Part shown: positions 45,055 to 58,041 of the stretch, one piece after another
Layout of the letters: every line of letters starts with the position of its first letter
Numbering within the stretch: position 1 is the stretch's first letter
Assembly (NCBI GenBank): GCA_032622095.1
Contig: CP136064.1
Location: 135,861,954-135,925,953 of the forward strand
Reading direction: 5' to 3'
DNA length: 64,000 nt
Source of the DNA: Siphonodentalium dalli
Taxonomy: Eukaryota > Mollusca > Scaphopoda > Gadilida > Siphonodentaliidae
The notes under the pieces: generated by a model
Databases searched by the model: none
The model's input: only the letters and a program-made list of their open reading frames with translations
What the model was told of the DNA's origin: nothing
Position numbers and translations under genes: made by a program

Positions 45055-45340
45055 TAGGCCCGGAATCCGCAAATATTTTCCGAAACGTCGATATTTCCGC
45101 AACGCTATCGTCTGAATTGTTTCGCAAATGTTCTGAAAAACGCCATGAGTTTTCCGCAAAATTACTGAAAAACGTTACATAAAGATTTCCGCAAATGCCA
45201 TGAGTTTTCCGCAAAAATTACCGAAACGTTAAATTGAGTTATCCGCAAAAATTACCGAAACGTTAAATAAAGAATTCCGCTATTTTCCACAAAGTCCGTA
45301 ACGTCGACATTGCGAAAAGTAATTTTCCGAAAACGTTGAA
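45055..45340 (+). repeat. TTCCGCAAA short tandem motifs
   Basis: GTTTTCCGCAAAAATTACCG followed by AAACGTTAAAT and variants occurs about seven times with 25-60-base spacing, after GGCCCGCCCGCTAGGCCCGC. Function is unknown. Copy 2 is at 54468-54753. Confidence 0.7.
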
Positions 45341-45368
45341 AATTCATGATTGGGGACTGGACTCCTCG

Positions 45369-46205
45369 TCGGAAGTAAATTTCGCCGGAATGGACATTTC
45401 GCCGAAAGTCATTTTCGACGGAGTGACAGTTCGCCGGAATATTATAATCCCGTAATTAGTCATTAATGAAGACTGATTGACATAGGTATTATAATCCTGC
45501 GAACTGCTAATTAGTCATTAGTAAAGACTGTTTGACAAAAGTACTATGAAAACAAACTTCGGGCTTCCTTCCTGGCACGTGTGATTATTACCATCATTTG
45601 TGTTTTACCGACAATACTGTTACCTGAGGTGTGTTCATATTACAATTCACCCGAAGCCATTCTTCCTTCCTCGCACGTGTGATTATTACCATCATTTGTG
45701 TTTTACCGACAATACTGTTACCTGAGGTGTGTTCATATTACATATTACAATTCACCCGAAGCCATTGGTGATCCGTAGTAAGTAGCCTATAGGCCTATGT
45801 TGTTTTAGCGGTGGTGATCCGTATAGTAACTAGGTTGTTTTAGTGACTTTCATATGGTATATATATCACTGGCTTTGCATTTACCATATCCATCCAAGAT
45901 GGATAGAACTACGAATGTTGAGTTGTGTAGGCTATTGCTTGTCATAAAACTGTGTATGCGCACAATAATGCAATAACTTGCGATAAATGTCAGAAATTTT
46001 CAATTGTCCCACAATACACCCACATATAAGTAAAATTATTTCGGCGAACAGTCGTCTATTCCAGCGAAAAGTCGTATATCTCGGCGAAATGTCTTAAATT
46101 ACGGCGAATAGTCCCGACCTTCGTGAAGTTGTCGTCAGTTTCCGGCGAACTGTCCCAAATCTCGGCGAAGTGTCCGGAAATTGTTCCGGTGAAATATACT
46201 TCCGC
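45369..46205. mobile_element. Transposon-like block with inverted subterminal arrays, copy 1
   Basis: The left end CGGAAGTAAATTTCGCCGGA and the complement of the right end, CGGAAGTATATTTCACCGGA, match at 18 of 20 positions. Inside them, GACATTTCGCCG / GACAGTTCGCCG motifs at the left face CGGCGAACTGTC / CGGCGAAATGTC motifs at the right. Clustered subterminal motifs are typical transposase-binding regions of cut-and-paste DNA transposons. No transposase and no clear target duplication were seen. A 98-bp direct repeat (CTTCCTTCC...GCACGTGTGATTATTACC, at 45564 and 45662) lies inside. Confidence 0.5.
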
Positions 46206-47962
46206 AAATATCAATATTAATATTGTTATTTTTTAATATTAATTTAATTTTGTTAAATTTAATTTATGTTTTTTTTGAATTTTTTAATATTTATTTAATT
46301 TTTATTCTAATTGACCTATTTATTTAATTTTTATTCTAATTGACCCGATGAAATCCCCCCTTCCTAGGAACGACAGACAACGCATTCTTTGTTTTTCAAT
46401 GAGTTAATTCATGGTACCCGTCCTAAACTTCCCCGTAGTCCCCGAAAAGAGCGGACAGTCAATTAATCCCGTCGTGAAATCTCTCTGCATAATATTTCGA
46501 GCGATAAGGTTGCGTTGAATTGTAAACAAACCCTTCTTTAGATCAATTCTGCCTTTTTAATCGAGATAATTGCATTTCGTCCCGCATCCGTATTTCGGAC
46601 GCATGGGGCTAGTCGTTTAGCCACGTCGATTGCAATAAAGAGCGTTCGTTGTTAACAACTCCGTATATGGTCAATATAAAGATTGTTGATGCCATAACCC
46701 CCGAAGTGGCGTTTGCGGTGATTTTGATGATTAGGAGTGGAGAATCAGTGCTCAGAGCTTGTCCAAAATGCGACGTCGGCGATCCCCGTGGGTTTTTACA
46801 CTTAATATACAAAATTTGAGCTCAATCTGTCCAACCATTTTCGATTCTATGAAGTACCCACATATACACATATATACACACATATATATATACGTAGTTC
46901 TCAAAATATATAGGAGACTAGGATAGGATAGGATAGGATATTTTATTTAAATATACACATATTAATGCATAATACATTTGACAAATGTTATGTTGTGCAG
47001 ATTAGCCCGCCACTGGCGGCAATCATCAGAAACATGACAATTTTTATTTTTTTAATAAATTTTTCAATTAATTATTTTAATTAATTTTTGAATTTAATTT
47101 TTTTTTTCAATGAGTTAATTGTGCCTTTTTAATTTTTGAATTTAATTTTTTTTTTTCAATTTTACCTGATTTGACCTTGAATTGATCATTTTCAAGGTCA
47201 AGGTCAGGTCGGGGTCACAATTTAGCCAGTCCATGACACTTCCCGTAGGTAGCAAGTTTTAGCTCAATCGGTTCGAGTCTATAAAGGACACACACATATA
47301 TATAATTTGTGGGTACCCGATTCAAGGTGAAGATGACCTCGGGCAGAAAAAGTGACCAGATGAAAATCTCCCCCGTTCCTAGAATGCCTAGTATGTAAGG
47401 ATCACACAGAAACGAGCTCTACCCGTTTCCGAGATCTCGTCAGCGCATGCGCGAAGCTGGCGTCGCACGGGCTCGGCGACCCGATAAAATTTGTATCCGG
47501 GGCAAGATACATTCACATACCAAATTTCAAGTCGATAGCTCCACCCGTCCTAAACTTCCCCGTAGTCCCCGAAAAGAGCGGACAGTCAATTAATCCCGTC
47601 GTGAAATCTCTCTGCATAATATTTCGAGCGATAAGGTTGCGTTGAATTGTAAACAAATGCTTCTTTAGATCAATTCTGCCTTTTTAATCGAGATAATTGC
47701 ATTTCGTCCCGCATCCGTATTTCGGACGCATGGGGCTAGTCGTTTAGCCACGTCGATTGCAATAAAGAGCGTTCGTTGTTAACAACTCCGTATATGGTCA
47801 ATATAAAGATCGTTGATGCCATAACCCCCGAAGTGGCGTTTGCGGTGATTTTGATGATTAGGAGTGGAGAATCAGTGCTCAGAGCTTGTCCAAAAAGCGA
47901 CGTCGGCGATCCCCGTGGGTTTTTACACTTAATATACGAAATTTGAGCTCAATCTGTCCAAC

Positions 47963-49553
47963 CTGTCCAATCTGATTACATATTCAAGATGGCGGCCTAC
48001 TAGTAATCAATTTTTTTTCTTAGTGGGAAAAACGGTATAACTCTAAAACCAGTGAGACTACAATAAAAACACATATGTATAATTAATACGACTAAAATCG
48101 GCAGGCTTTCACGATAGAATGTACTACATTTGATCGATATATACAGCAGCACATAAGCAGTTCAAACGGGATTGCCTAATTTCGTTGCAAATTTCGTTTC
48201 GTTGCAAATATGAAATTGTTTGAAGAATGCCTGGGCAAGAAAAACGTCCTCCTACATCCACTTCGAGCGCCAGTGGAGATGACAGCATGAGCACATCCAA
48301 TCAGAGAAAAAACAGGACTTCTGCTCCAAGTAAGAAAGTCAAAACAACAGAAATATCTAAAAACTCACAACAAAAAATAACCTTTGTTCCAGAGAAATCA
48401 TCCATTATGGACACAGATGCCTTACAAAATAGTTCCTCGAGTTTGGAGAAAGCCCTAGCACAAATCAACGCTAAGCTAGACTTGATGGTTACCAAGACTG
48501 ACTTTGACAGAAGTTTGGAACCCCTCGTCAAAACAGAAAATCTCGAAAAAATAGTATCTAAATTGAAAACGGAGTTTGATGATAAAGTGGAGGCAGTGAA
48601 AGATGAGTGTAAAGGGCGCGTGTTTGATGTAGAGCTTGATAACAATATGAAGAAGATGCAAACAGAAGCAGAAGATCGAGATTCAGAAATGACCTCACTA
48701 AAGGATGAAATCACAAAGCTAAGAGACAGAAATAACCACTTAGAGCAGCAGACGAGAAAGGAAAGCATAAGGATCTTTGGACTGGATGACACCGAGAAAG
48801 AAAGTATTGATGAATGCGAACTGAAATGTGTTAAATTAATTAACGACAAGTTATCAATTCCAATTGAGCAAAAAGACATAAGTATCGCGCATCGAATTGG
48901 AAAATTCAGGAAAGGCCAGACAAACCCAAGAAGTGTGATTTGTAAATTTGTGTCGAGGAGAACAAAAAATGCAGTAATAAAGGAAAGAAAAAACTTGAAA
49001 GGAACAGGGCATGTGATCAAAGAAGATCTAACTGACACTAATGTTGAACTAATGAAGAAAGCAAAAGAGCTTGCTAGAGTCGAGGACACATGGTCTGTTG
49101 GAGGAAAGATCTACGTTAAGTATACTGATCAAAATAAGAAGATCAAACAGATCAAAACCCTTTGTGATGTATAAGAATGTGAACTACATGTAGTACAATA
49201 TCGAAGATACACACGAATTGTCGATACACATGTTTAATGTAAATACCAAATATTTGTAAATATTTTCTAAAGGAGTACCAAATATGTCTGATTTTCACAA
49301 AACCAACATATCGCAACATTGTGTGAATCCTGATACCTCAAATTACTAAAATGAAAACATGTCTATTGATACATGTAAGACCTTTTTCAAATCCACATAC
49401 ATAAATCGCCGACACTAATAAGTAAAATTGCTACTTACTAGTAACGTTTCTTAGGAAAAATATAATACATATACATTTATGTGTAAGATATATACAATCA
49501 ACTGCGTCATTAACTCTGAGTCACAACCTCATAAAAAAAATAAAATAAAAAAA
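47963..49553 (+). mobile_element. ORF1-only L1-like LINE, copy 2
   Basis: Duplicate of the element at 38550-40140 created by the 9.4-kb tandem duplication, not by a separate insertion, since its flanks are duplicated too. The only difference I saw is one T in the 3' A-run (49546). Confidence 0.6.
48227..49174 (+). CDS. L1-type ORF1 protein (RNA-binding, 315 aa), copy 2
   Basis: Same 315-residue protein as at 38814-39761, with no difference that I can find in the translated sequence: basic N-terminus, coiled coil about 70-178, RRM-like domain about 180-255, C-terminal domain about 256-315. Leader and trailer are also duplicated, so both copies should have the same regulatory sequence. The intact frame in both copies says little about selection, because the duplication is so recent. 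Confidence 0.85.
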   Translation: MPGQEKRPPTSTSSASGDDSMSTSNQRKNRTSAPSKKVKTTEISKNSQQKITFVPEKSSIMDTDALQNSSSSLEKALAQINAKLDLMVTKTDFDRSLEPLVKTENLEKIVSKLKTEFDDKVEAVKDECKGRVFDVELDNNMKKMQTEAEDRDSEMTSLKDEITKLRDRNNHLEQQTRKESIRIFGLDDTEKESIDECELKCVKLINDKLSIPIEQKDISIAHRIGKFRKGQTNPRSVICKFVSRRTKNAVIKERKNLKGTGHVIKEDLTDTNVELMKKAKELARVEDTWSVGGKIYVKYTDQNKKIKQIKTLCDV

Positions 49554-49554
49554 A

Positions 49555-49589
49555 TATGTGTATATATATGTATGTGTATATATATATAG

Positions 49590-49665
<76 letters not shown>
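49555..49665. repeat. (TA)n microsatellite, copy 2
   Basis: Same length as copy 1, although dinucleotide tracts of this size usually change length quickly. Confidence 0.9.
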
Positions 49666-49666
<1 letters not shown>

Positions 49667-52317
49667 TGTGTTTATGTGTATGTATGGGTATGTATATATA
49701 TGTGTGTGCATTTATGTATAATTTATATACAATCTACTGTAACATCAACTCTAGTCTGCACACAAGTTCACTAACAATGGAGAATAAATCCATATATAGC
49801 TGTGCTGAAGTTCATGTGATGTAATTGAATCATTAAATGTAACCAATGTAATTCCAAAAATTGGAAATGAAATTATTTATATTTATGCTGTGACTGAATT
49901 CATAAAACAAAATTCCAAAAAATGTAAATGAATTCATGTACAATTACATGTATCATGTATGAACATCATAATGTGTTTGAATGTATAAGAAGCATTATCT
50001 TCATAGGTGTATAATACTCATAAGTTTCAACGCCCGATATTTAACATACCAGATTATAAGAAGTAATATCACAATCCCCTTTCAACCTCAATGCCAAAAT
50101 GTAAAGACCATTCACGGTAGCAGCCCAAGTAAGTTCTGAAGAAAAGCTATCTTCAAAAAGCGATCAGCAAGGCCCCCACCCTACCCCTTAATACAAACAT
50201 CGCCCCTGTAAGTAAAATCAGTATGTAAACATGATCCCGATTTGTAATTCATTCAATCCCCTACGACCCGATTTGTAAATCCTTCACTCCCTTATGACCC
50301 GATTTGTAATTCCATTCACTCCATTACGACCCTCACTATGTATAAATTGTAGCCTTAAATACCGCAACCCCCCCTACAAATAGTGCCCCTGCAAGTAAAA
50401 TCGATATGTCTAGATGTTATCGATTTGTAATATCTTCACTCCCTTACGGCGGCCCGATTTGTAATCCCTTCACTCCATTACGACCCTCACTATGCCTCAA
50501 CTGTGGACATAAATACTGAAACCCCCTCCCAAATCCGTCCCTGCAAATAAAATCTGTATATCTACATAATGCACTCGATCTGTAATTCCTTTGTGACCCG
50601 CCCAACTCATAGTCATATACCGGTATATACCATAACTCCCTCCCAAGACATCCCTGTAAGTATAATCAGTACATCTGCAAATATTTGATTAGTAACTCCC
50701 CAATCTGCTTAGAGCCCTCACCGCAGCTCAACTCATAACTTTGTAATTCAACGCCCGAGAAAGTAAAAAAAAATATTAAATAAAAAAAAATAAAAAAAAA
50801 AAAAAAAATCACTGCTAATGGTTAATGCAATTAATTAATTATTATGTTTAACTTGATCTGCCCATCGCAGGAAACATAATTCATAAGATGGAAAGTTGGA
50901 AACATATTCTCTCACTACACTCTCGTGACTGCAGTGTGCCGAGACCGAATGAGAGATGTTCTTGTTTTCCTTCACTGACCAAGTTAATGGACTCAATTAG
51001 TTAGTCACCAGTTCACTAGGATTCACATGTTTGTCGCTTTTGTGTGTAGTATGTAGATGGCTAGAATTGTATCCTGACCTGAGTCACAGTGAGTGAGTGA
51101 GGCTGAGCCTGAAGAGTGAAGTCAGTGAAAACTAATCACTAAGATAAATCAGTCAGCTTTAAAATGTCCATTTTCTGATTTCCTTGAACTGACGGTGTCA
51201 GCTATTAAATTTGGAGAAGTAGAAGGCACAATTTGCCGCTTGCAATGCCAATCAGTCCAGGTGAAAACAGACTTAAAATTTAACAGAACAAGTCAAATCA
51301 CGGTGACAACAGACCAGTGACCTTCATTTTCATATTTATTATTGATTTGTTCAGTCACAGATTCATCATTCAGTTTGTGTGTGACTGACTGAGTTTCACT
51401 GTTCAACTTCAGAAGTCTGGAGGCTTCCCAAACAATCGAGGGGCTTATACCACAAATTCAGCATGAAAACCACAATGGAGAAGTTTGAATTGCATTCGCC
51501 AAAATAACTAACAGGGCGCTGCCATTTTGTTGCAACGTTGCTATGGACCTATTTCAACTGATTCCACATTAATCATTTAATTTTGAATAATTTGTTTTTC
51601 AAATTTAATAGTATTATTATGGGGAGGCTGATCGAAGAAGAACAAGGGGTACGCATCTAAGATGCTTTTGTCAAGTTTTTTGGCAGTCGAACCAAAGTCG
51701 AACCGCCAATAACACACTCCGGGGAAAAAAGTCAGACGGTGGTATATTATTGCAATAGACCTATATACCAAATATCAATTGAATCCATTAATATTTCATT
51801 GAGTTATCGCACTAACGGTGATAAAATTGTTATTAAAATAGACAAACTAAGACCCATAACTCCGGAAAAAAAATTCGGACAAACCATGTTTTCGAACTCG
51901 TCCGAGATATTGTTGCAAGAGACTCATATACCAAATATTGTTTAAATCGGTTAATATTTCATTGAGTTATCACGCTAACGGTGATAACATTGCTAAAAAT
52001 AGACAAACTAAGACCCATAACTCTGCGAAAAAAATTCGGACAAACCTGGTTTTCGAACTCGTCCGAGATATTGTTGCAGGAGACTCAAATTTCAAATATT
52101 GTTGAAATCGGTTAATATTTCATCGAGTTTATATCGCGCTAACGGTGATAACATTGCTAAAAATAGACAAACTAAGACCCATAACTCTGCGAAAAAAATT
52201 CGGACAAACCTGGTTTTCGAACTCGTCCGAGATATTGTTGATGAAAGTGTCAATGACACTGTAGCTCAACTTTGGGAAGAAGTTAAATTTGTGTGATGAG
52301 CAATGAATGGAAAGATT

Positions 52318-53988
52318 TTGAATTGAATTTTGAAATCCAAGATGGCCGCTGGCAGCCATGTTTTCGTCCGAATGACCACAAAATGACTCGTTCCCATCTA
52401 CATTCCAATTTAAACAGCCATGACAAATTTCATGATGATCAGACTAAAGCTACGACCTGTAGCCCGTGCTAAAGGATTTAGTCATACAAAGAGTAAAATC
52501 CAAGATGGCTGCTGGCGGCCATGTTTTTTGGCCGAATGAACCCAAAATGACTCGTTCCCATCTACATGTCATTGTTAACATCCATGACACATTTTATGAT
52601 GATCCGACCAAAGGTACGACCTGTAGGCCGTGCCAAAGAATTTAGTCATGCAAAGAGTAAATCTAAGATGGCTGCCGGCGGCCATGTTTTTTGGCCGAAT
52701 GACCCCAAAATTACTCGTTCCCATCTACATGTCAATGTTAACATTCATGACAAATTTCATGATGATCAGACCAAAGGTACGACCTGTAGCCCGTACTAAT
52801 GGATTGAATTTTGAAATCCAAGATGGCCGCTAGCGGCCATGTTGTTTGTCCGAATGACCCCAAAATGACTCGTTCCCATCTACATTCCAATATCAATAGC
52901 CATGACAAATTTCATGATGATCAGACAAAAGGTACGACCTGTAGCCAGTGCTAAAGGATTTAGTCATACAAAGAGTAAAATCCAAAATGGCTGCTGGCGG
53001 CCATGTTTTTTTGCCGAATGACTCCAAAATTACTCGTTGCCATCTACATGTCATTGTTAACATCCATGACACATTTTATGATGATCCGACCAAAGGTACG
53101 ACCTGTAGGCCGTGCCAAATAATTTAGTCATGCAAAGAGTAAATCTAAGATGGCTGCCGGTGGCCATTTTTTTTGGCCGAATGACCCCAAAATTACTCGT
53201 TCCCATCTACATGTCAATGTTAACATTCATGACAAATTTCATGATGATCAGACCAAATGTACGACCTGTAGCCCGTGCTAATGGATTGAATTTTGAAATC
53301 CAAGATGGCCGCTGGCAGCCATGTTGTTTGCCCGAATGACCCCAAAATGACTCGTTCCCATCTACATTCCAATTTCAACAGCCATGACAAATTTCATGAT
53401 GATCAGACTAAAGCTACGACCTGTAGCCCGTGCTAAAGGATTTAGTCATACAAAGAGTAAAATCCAAAATGGCTGCTGGCGGCCATGTTTTTTTTCTTCG
53501 AATGACTCCAAAATGACTCGTTCCCATCTACATGTCATTGTTAACATCCATGAAAAAATTTAAGATGATCCGATCAAAGGTACGACCTGTAGGCCGTGCC
53601 AAAGAATTTAGTCATGTTTTTTGGCCGAACAACTCCAAAATTACTCGTTCCCATCTACATGTCAATGTTAACATTCATGACAAATTTCATGATGATCAGA
53701 CGAACAGTACGACCTGTAGCCCATGCTAATGGATTGAATATTGAAATCCAAGATGGCCACTGGCGGCCATGTTTTTTTCCCGAATGAACCCAAAATGACT
53801 CGTTCCCATCTACATGTCAATGTCAACAGCTATGACAAATTTCATAATGATCCGACCAAAGGTACGACCTGTAGCCCATGCTAGAGGAAATTGTTGACGC
53901 ATCACACACGCACACACACACAGACGACAGACGACAAAGCCATGGCAATAGCTCAAACTTTACAAAGTAAAGTTGAGCTAAAAATAGA
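52318..53988 (+). repeat. R4 higher-order array and tail, copy 2
   Basis: Same unit order, same deleted unit and same terminal hairpin (53950-53979) as copy 1 at 42905-44575. The trimer structure therefore predates the 9.4-kb duplication. Confidence 0.9.
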
Positions 53989-54781
53989 TAAACTAAGACC
54001 CATAACTTTGCGAAAAAAATTCGGACAAACCTGGTTTTCGAACTCGTCCGAGATATTGTTGCAGGAGACTCATATACCAAATATTGTTGAAATCGGTTAA
54101 TATTTCATCAAGTTATCGCGCTAACGGTGATAAAATTGCTAAAAATAGACAAACTAAGACCCATAACTCCGGAATTTTTTTTCGGACAAACCTGGTTTTC
54201 GAATTTGTCCGAGATATTGTTGCAAGAGTCTCATATACCGAATATTGTTGAAATTGATTAATATTTGCGTGAGTTATCGCGCTAACCGTGAAAAACTAAA
54301 AAAAAAGTCATCAAAGATGAATAACTCTTGTCAAAAAGTCGGACGTGACCCATTTTCTACAGGCAGTAATTAGTCATTGGGAGCAACTCACGTACCAAAT
54401 TTTTTTTGAATCCGTTCACAAATGTCAAAGTTGTAAGGCATTCTTTAGGCCCGCCCGCTAGGCCCGCTAGGCCCGGAATCCGCAAATATTTTCCGAAACG
54501 TCGATATTTCCGCAACGCTATCGTCTGAATTGTTTCGCAAATGTTCTGAAAAACGCCATGAGTTTTCCGCAAAATTACTGAAAAACGTTACATAAAGATT
54601 TCCGCAAACGCCATGAGTTTTCCGCAAAAATTACCGAAACGTTAAATTGAGTTATCCGCAAAAATTACCGAAACGTTAAATAAAGAATTCCGCTATTTTC
54701 CACAAAGTCCGTAACGTCGACATTGCGAAAAGTAATTTTCCGAAAACGTTGAAAATTCATGATTGGGGACTGGACTCCTCG

Positions 54782-55618
54782 TCGGAAGTAAATTTCGCCG
54801 GAATGGACATTTCGCCGAAAGTCATTTTCGACGGAGTGACAGTTCGCCGGAATATTATAATCCCGTAATTAGTCATTAATGAAGACTGATTGACATAGGT
54901 ATTATAATCCTGCGAACTGCTAATTAGTCATTAGTAAAGACTGTTTGACAAAAGTACTATGAAAACAAACTTCGGGCTTCCTTCCTGGCACGTGTGATTA
55001 TTACCATCATTTGTGTTTTACCGACAATACTGTTACCTGAGGTGTGTTCATATTACAATTCACCCGAAGCCATTCTTCCTTCCTCGCACGTGTGATTATT
55101 ACCATCATTTGTGTTTTACCGACAATACTGTTACCTGAGGTGTGTTCATATTACATATTACAATTCACCCGAAGCCATTGGTGATCCGTAGTAAGTAGCC
55201 TATAGGCCTATGTTGTTTTAGCGGTGGTGATCCGTATAGTAACTAGGTTGTTTTAGTGACTTTCATATGGTATATATATCACTGGCTTTGCATTTACCAT
55301 ATCCATCCAAGATGGATAGAACTACGAATGTTGAGTTGTGTAGGCTATTGCTTGTCATAAAACTGTGTATGCGCACAATAATGCAATAACTTGCGATAAA
55401 TGTCAGAAATTTTCAATTGTCCCACAATACACCCACATATAAGTAAAATTATTTCGGCGAACAGTCGTCTATTCCAGCGAAAAGTCGTATATCTCGGCGA
55501 AATGTCTTAAATTACGGCGAATAGTCCCGACCTTCGTGAAGTTGTCGTCAGTTTCCGGCGAACTGTCCCAAATCTCGGCGAAGTGTCCGGAAATTGTTCC
55601 GGTGAAATATACTTCCGC
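54782..55618. mobile_element. Transposon-like block with inverted subterminal arrays, copy 2
   Basis: Counterpart of 45369-46205. The duplication ends four bases beyond its right end. Confidence 0.5.
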
Positions 55619-55622
55619 AAAT

Positions 55623-56430
55623 CGTCACGTACCAATTAAATCTCGAGACAAGACGCATCACAAACGCGAACCTGACACACAAGGCATTAAAGGGATTGTT
55701 AATCAGTACTGTAAATATAATTGCTCGAATCAACAAACAAACGTGCTATATTTTAATATGATCATTCAATACACTGTATCCACAGTTTTATAAACTCTTC
55801 TATCATTACGATAGTTTTATCAGAATAGTTTTACTATTATCGTTTATATACCCAATATACTGGGGTGCTTCTCACCTAAATGAGGGATTTCCATAACAAG
55901 CAATTAGCTACCACGCTGGACAAAACATGAATATTAAAATGAGGACCTCGATTCTAACACTGAGCGGTGATTGGCTGTTTCTACTATGTCAGTCATGGAA
56001 AGGTCAGGTCACAATGAATATTAAATTTAGGAACTGTGTCACTTGACAAATATCTTTTTTAAAGTTGGAATTATCGACAGATTTCTCCTCTATTAGAATT
56101 GTTTACTGACAATGTGTTGATTTGTATGAGTAAATAAATTATTAGCCGACAATAAATCACTAAGTTCCAGATATTTAGTTGATCGTTTGACCGACTTTTA
56201 ATGATAGTAAACTGCATGGGTGGTGAATTTCGAGACACAAGCGGACATTGCTGTCTGAGCCGGATCAAATCAAAAAAATACGCTCTCCGGAGACAATATT
56301 CGGTGGTTAAAATTTTATCAAATGCAACGTGTATGAATGTTTCTGATGGGAGTTTGTGGTATTTATTGAAAGATGAATTCTTTGCCGATCCATCCGTGTA
56401 TATATCGTTATCATTACTGGGGTGAATGGG
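55623..56430. other. Unassigned sequence
   Basis: No recognisable gene. Frames at 55536-55793 and 56201-56425 have no recognisable domain, and the first crosses the duplication boundary. Confidence 0.4.
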
Positions 56431-56880
56431 CTAAATTTGTGCGACTCCCGAGCGATGGTGAAACGTTGAATTTCTACAGAGCCCCTTGTCTATATAATGT
56501 TCCATTAACGCGAAGAAGGCGCGTATAGAGTGCGGCGTATATGGGCAGTGCAAAAGGGGGGGCGGACAGCGGAGCGCGTTACAGGCCCCTGTGGTGTTTG
56601 GTCTCTGATAGAAGTCGGGTTTCAGATATTTTATTCTTAGTTTGCTAAGTTCCCTACAATTCAGTACCATGTGGTATTCATCGCCGATTTCGAGATTACA
56701 GAGAGTGCAGATTCTGTCCGAATAATCCGTAGGCCTATTCGTCCAAGCGCCGAGTTCTTTTGGCAGTTTGTGGTTTCTAGTGCGGAAAGCTAAATTATTG
56801 TGAACTGCTCTATTATCATCAGGGGATATAGGTAATTCTCTCGTTCAAATTTGACTTTATAATCGTGCAAAATGCGAATC
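56431..56880 (-). pseudogene. C-terminus of a LINE reverse transcriptase (degenerate)
   Basis: On the minus strand one frame (56820 down to 56431) reads LAFRTRNHKLPKELGAWTN, then ICTLCNLEIGDEYHMVLNC and a LRIKYLKPDFYQRPN segment. This is the C-terminal CX2C...H...C zinc-binding end of non-LTR retrotransposon ORF2 proteins common in marine invertebrates. Just upstream on that strand (about 56825-56880), matching sequence (YKQIRILHDYKVKFERENYL) is in a different frame, so there is at least one frameshift. Catalytic domains are absent. Confidence 0.75.
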
Positions 56881-56955
56881 TGCTTGTACAGCGTAAACCG
56901 GAACCACCCAGCGCGTGGTGTATTATGGGAATTGGTGAAATCAGCATTCTTGTCT

Positions 56956-56986
56956 GATCCCCACTATTGAAGATCCCCCCCGAGTC
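56956..56986. repeat. 31-bp inverted-repeat partner, left
   Basis: A 31-bp block starting GATCCCCACTATTGAAGATC and containing a C7 run is present in exact reverse complement at 60464-60494, about 3.5 kb away. Confidence 0.8.
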
Positions 56987-57448
56987 ATACCGAAAGGTGT
57001 TCGGCATTATTCGATTTGACATTTGGATGTATTCTACTTGGCGCTCCGAACAGAACTACGGGGTATAACTCTAATCCATACATGTCAAGTTTCATGACCA
57101 GATTTCGCCATGTTGAGGTGACAAACACCACGACCGAACTGAAATGTGAAAGGCGTACATACTTAAGCACTGTATCAGCTGTTGATATTTGATAGTGCGG
57201 TTACCAGGAGATGAGATGATTAAGTACTTGGTGTAAGCCTAATTTTTTTCAAAGTCTGTTTTATTATTTGTAATGAATTTTGTTTTATTACGTTTTTCGC
57301 AACGTTTGGTCTTGATTTATTTTGGTTTCAGCCGACCTATAGTGACCTAAACTTGCTGAAGACAGTGAAGTTTATATTAATTTATTATAAATTAAATCGT
57401 CTGAATGTTGTTAAAAAGAATTAATTCACGATTGACATAACATAATAA

Positions 57449-57550
57449 CGAGAGGCCGATCACGATCGGCAGATGTTAACCCATCCCTTGGCGATAAAAA
57501 TTTAATATGATCGGATAAATGAGAGTTTTGGTGTTGAATTATAGAGTATA
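57449..57550 (+). repeat. R6 fragment, uninterrupted
   Basis: CGAGAGGCCGATCACGATCG through GAGTTTTGGTGTTGAATTATA. It shows the state of the 20.9-kb R6 copy before the hAT-like insertion. Confidence 0.85.
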
Positions 57551-58033
57551 CTGTTATGTACTATTATAGACAAATGTACATAACACAAATTATTGGAATT
57601 TATGGGTCACTGGCATTTATATAAGAGAATGCACTGGTACAGGATCTGTAATGCTAAACCACCACAGCCAGCAAGCCCATGCGTTAATTGTGTAGGTGTG
57701 ACCTGGGCATGGAATACTTGCGTTAAGAGAGTCCAATTTAAGTTTACAATAATAATGTGTCCTAGTATACAGATAAGCAACCTCACCACTGACCCATTAA
57801 TATCAATTATATAGCAGAGCTGTCAGAACACTGACCTCTCTATTAAACCAATAACAATTATAATGATATCAGACCATCTGAAGATATAACTCTGCAGCAC
57901 AGATGTCCAAGTCTACTGTTAATATCATGTGATGTTTATTGTTGAATCTTTATTTTAAATTAGATGCCATAGCCTTCTTTGTCAGATTATTTGCACATTG
58001 GCATAAGAGACATCAGAAAATAATATAGCCTTA
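57551..58033. other. Unassigned, with a 26-bp match to the hairpin MITE
   Basis: 57618-57643 (TATATAAGAGAATGCACTGG...) matches 23 of 26 bases of the hairpin arm in the MITE at 62442-62685. Otherwise no feature. Confidence 0.4.
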
Positions 58034-58041
58034 TCAATAGC

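Larger units (their letters stand above)
36804..46209 (+). repeat. 9.4-kb tandem duplication, copy 1
   Basis: Every base from 36804 to 46209 has a partner 9413 bases further on. I found five substitutions (37295, 37595, 40133, 41386, 45196) and no indel, even across A-runs and the (TA)n tract. The block includes R5 sequence, the ORF1-only LINE, a degenerate 41-kb repeat, the R4 array and a transposon-like end block. It is either a very recent duplication or an assembly artefact. Confidence 0.95.
46217..55622 (+). repeat. 9.4-kb tandem duplication, copy 2
   Basis: Direct repeat of copy 1. The two are separated by the 7 bases ATCAATA (46210-46216), which match neither the sequence before copy 1 nor that after copy 2. 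The right flank after 55622 (CGTCACGTACC) is unique. Confidence 0.95.
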
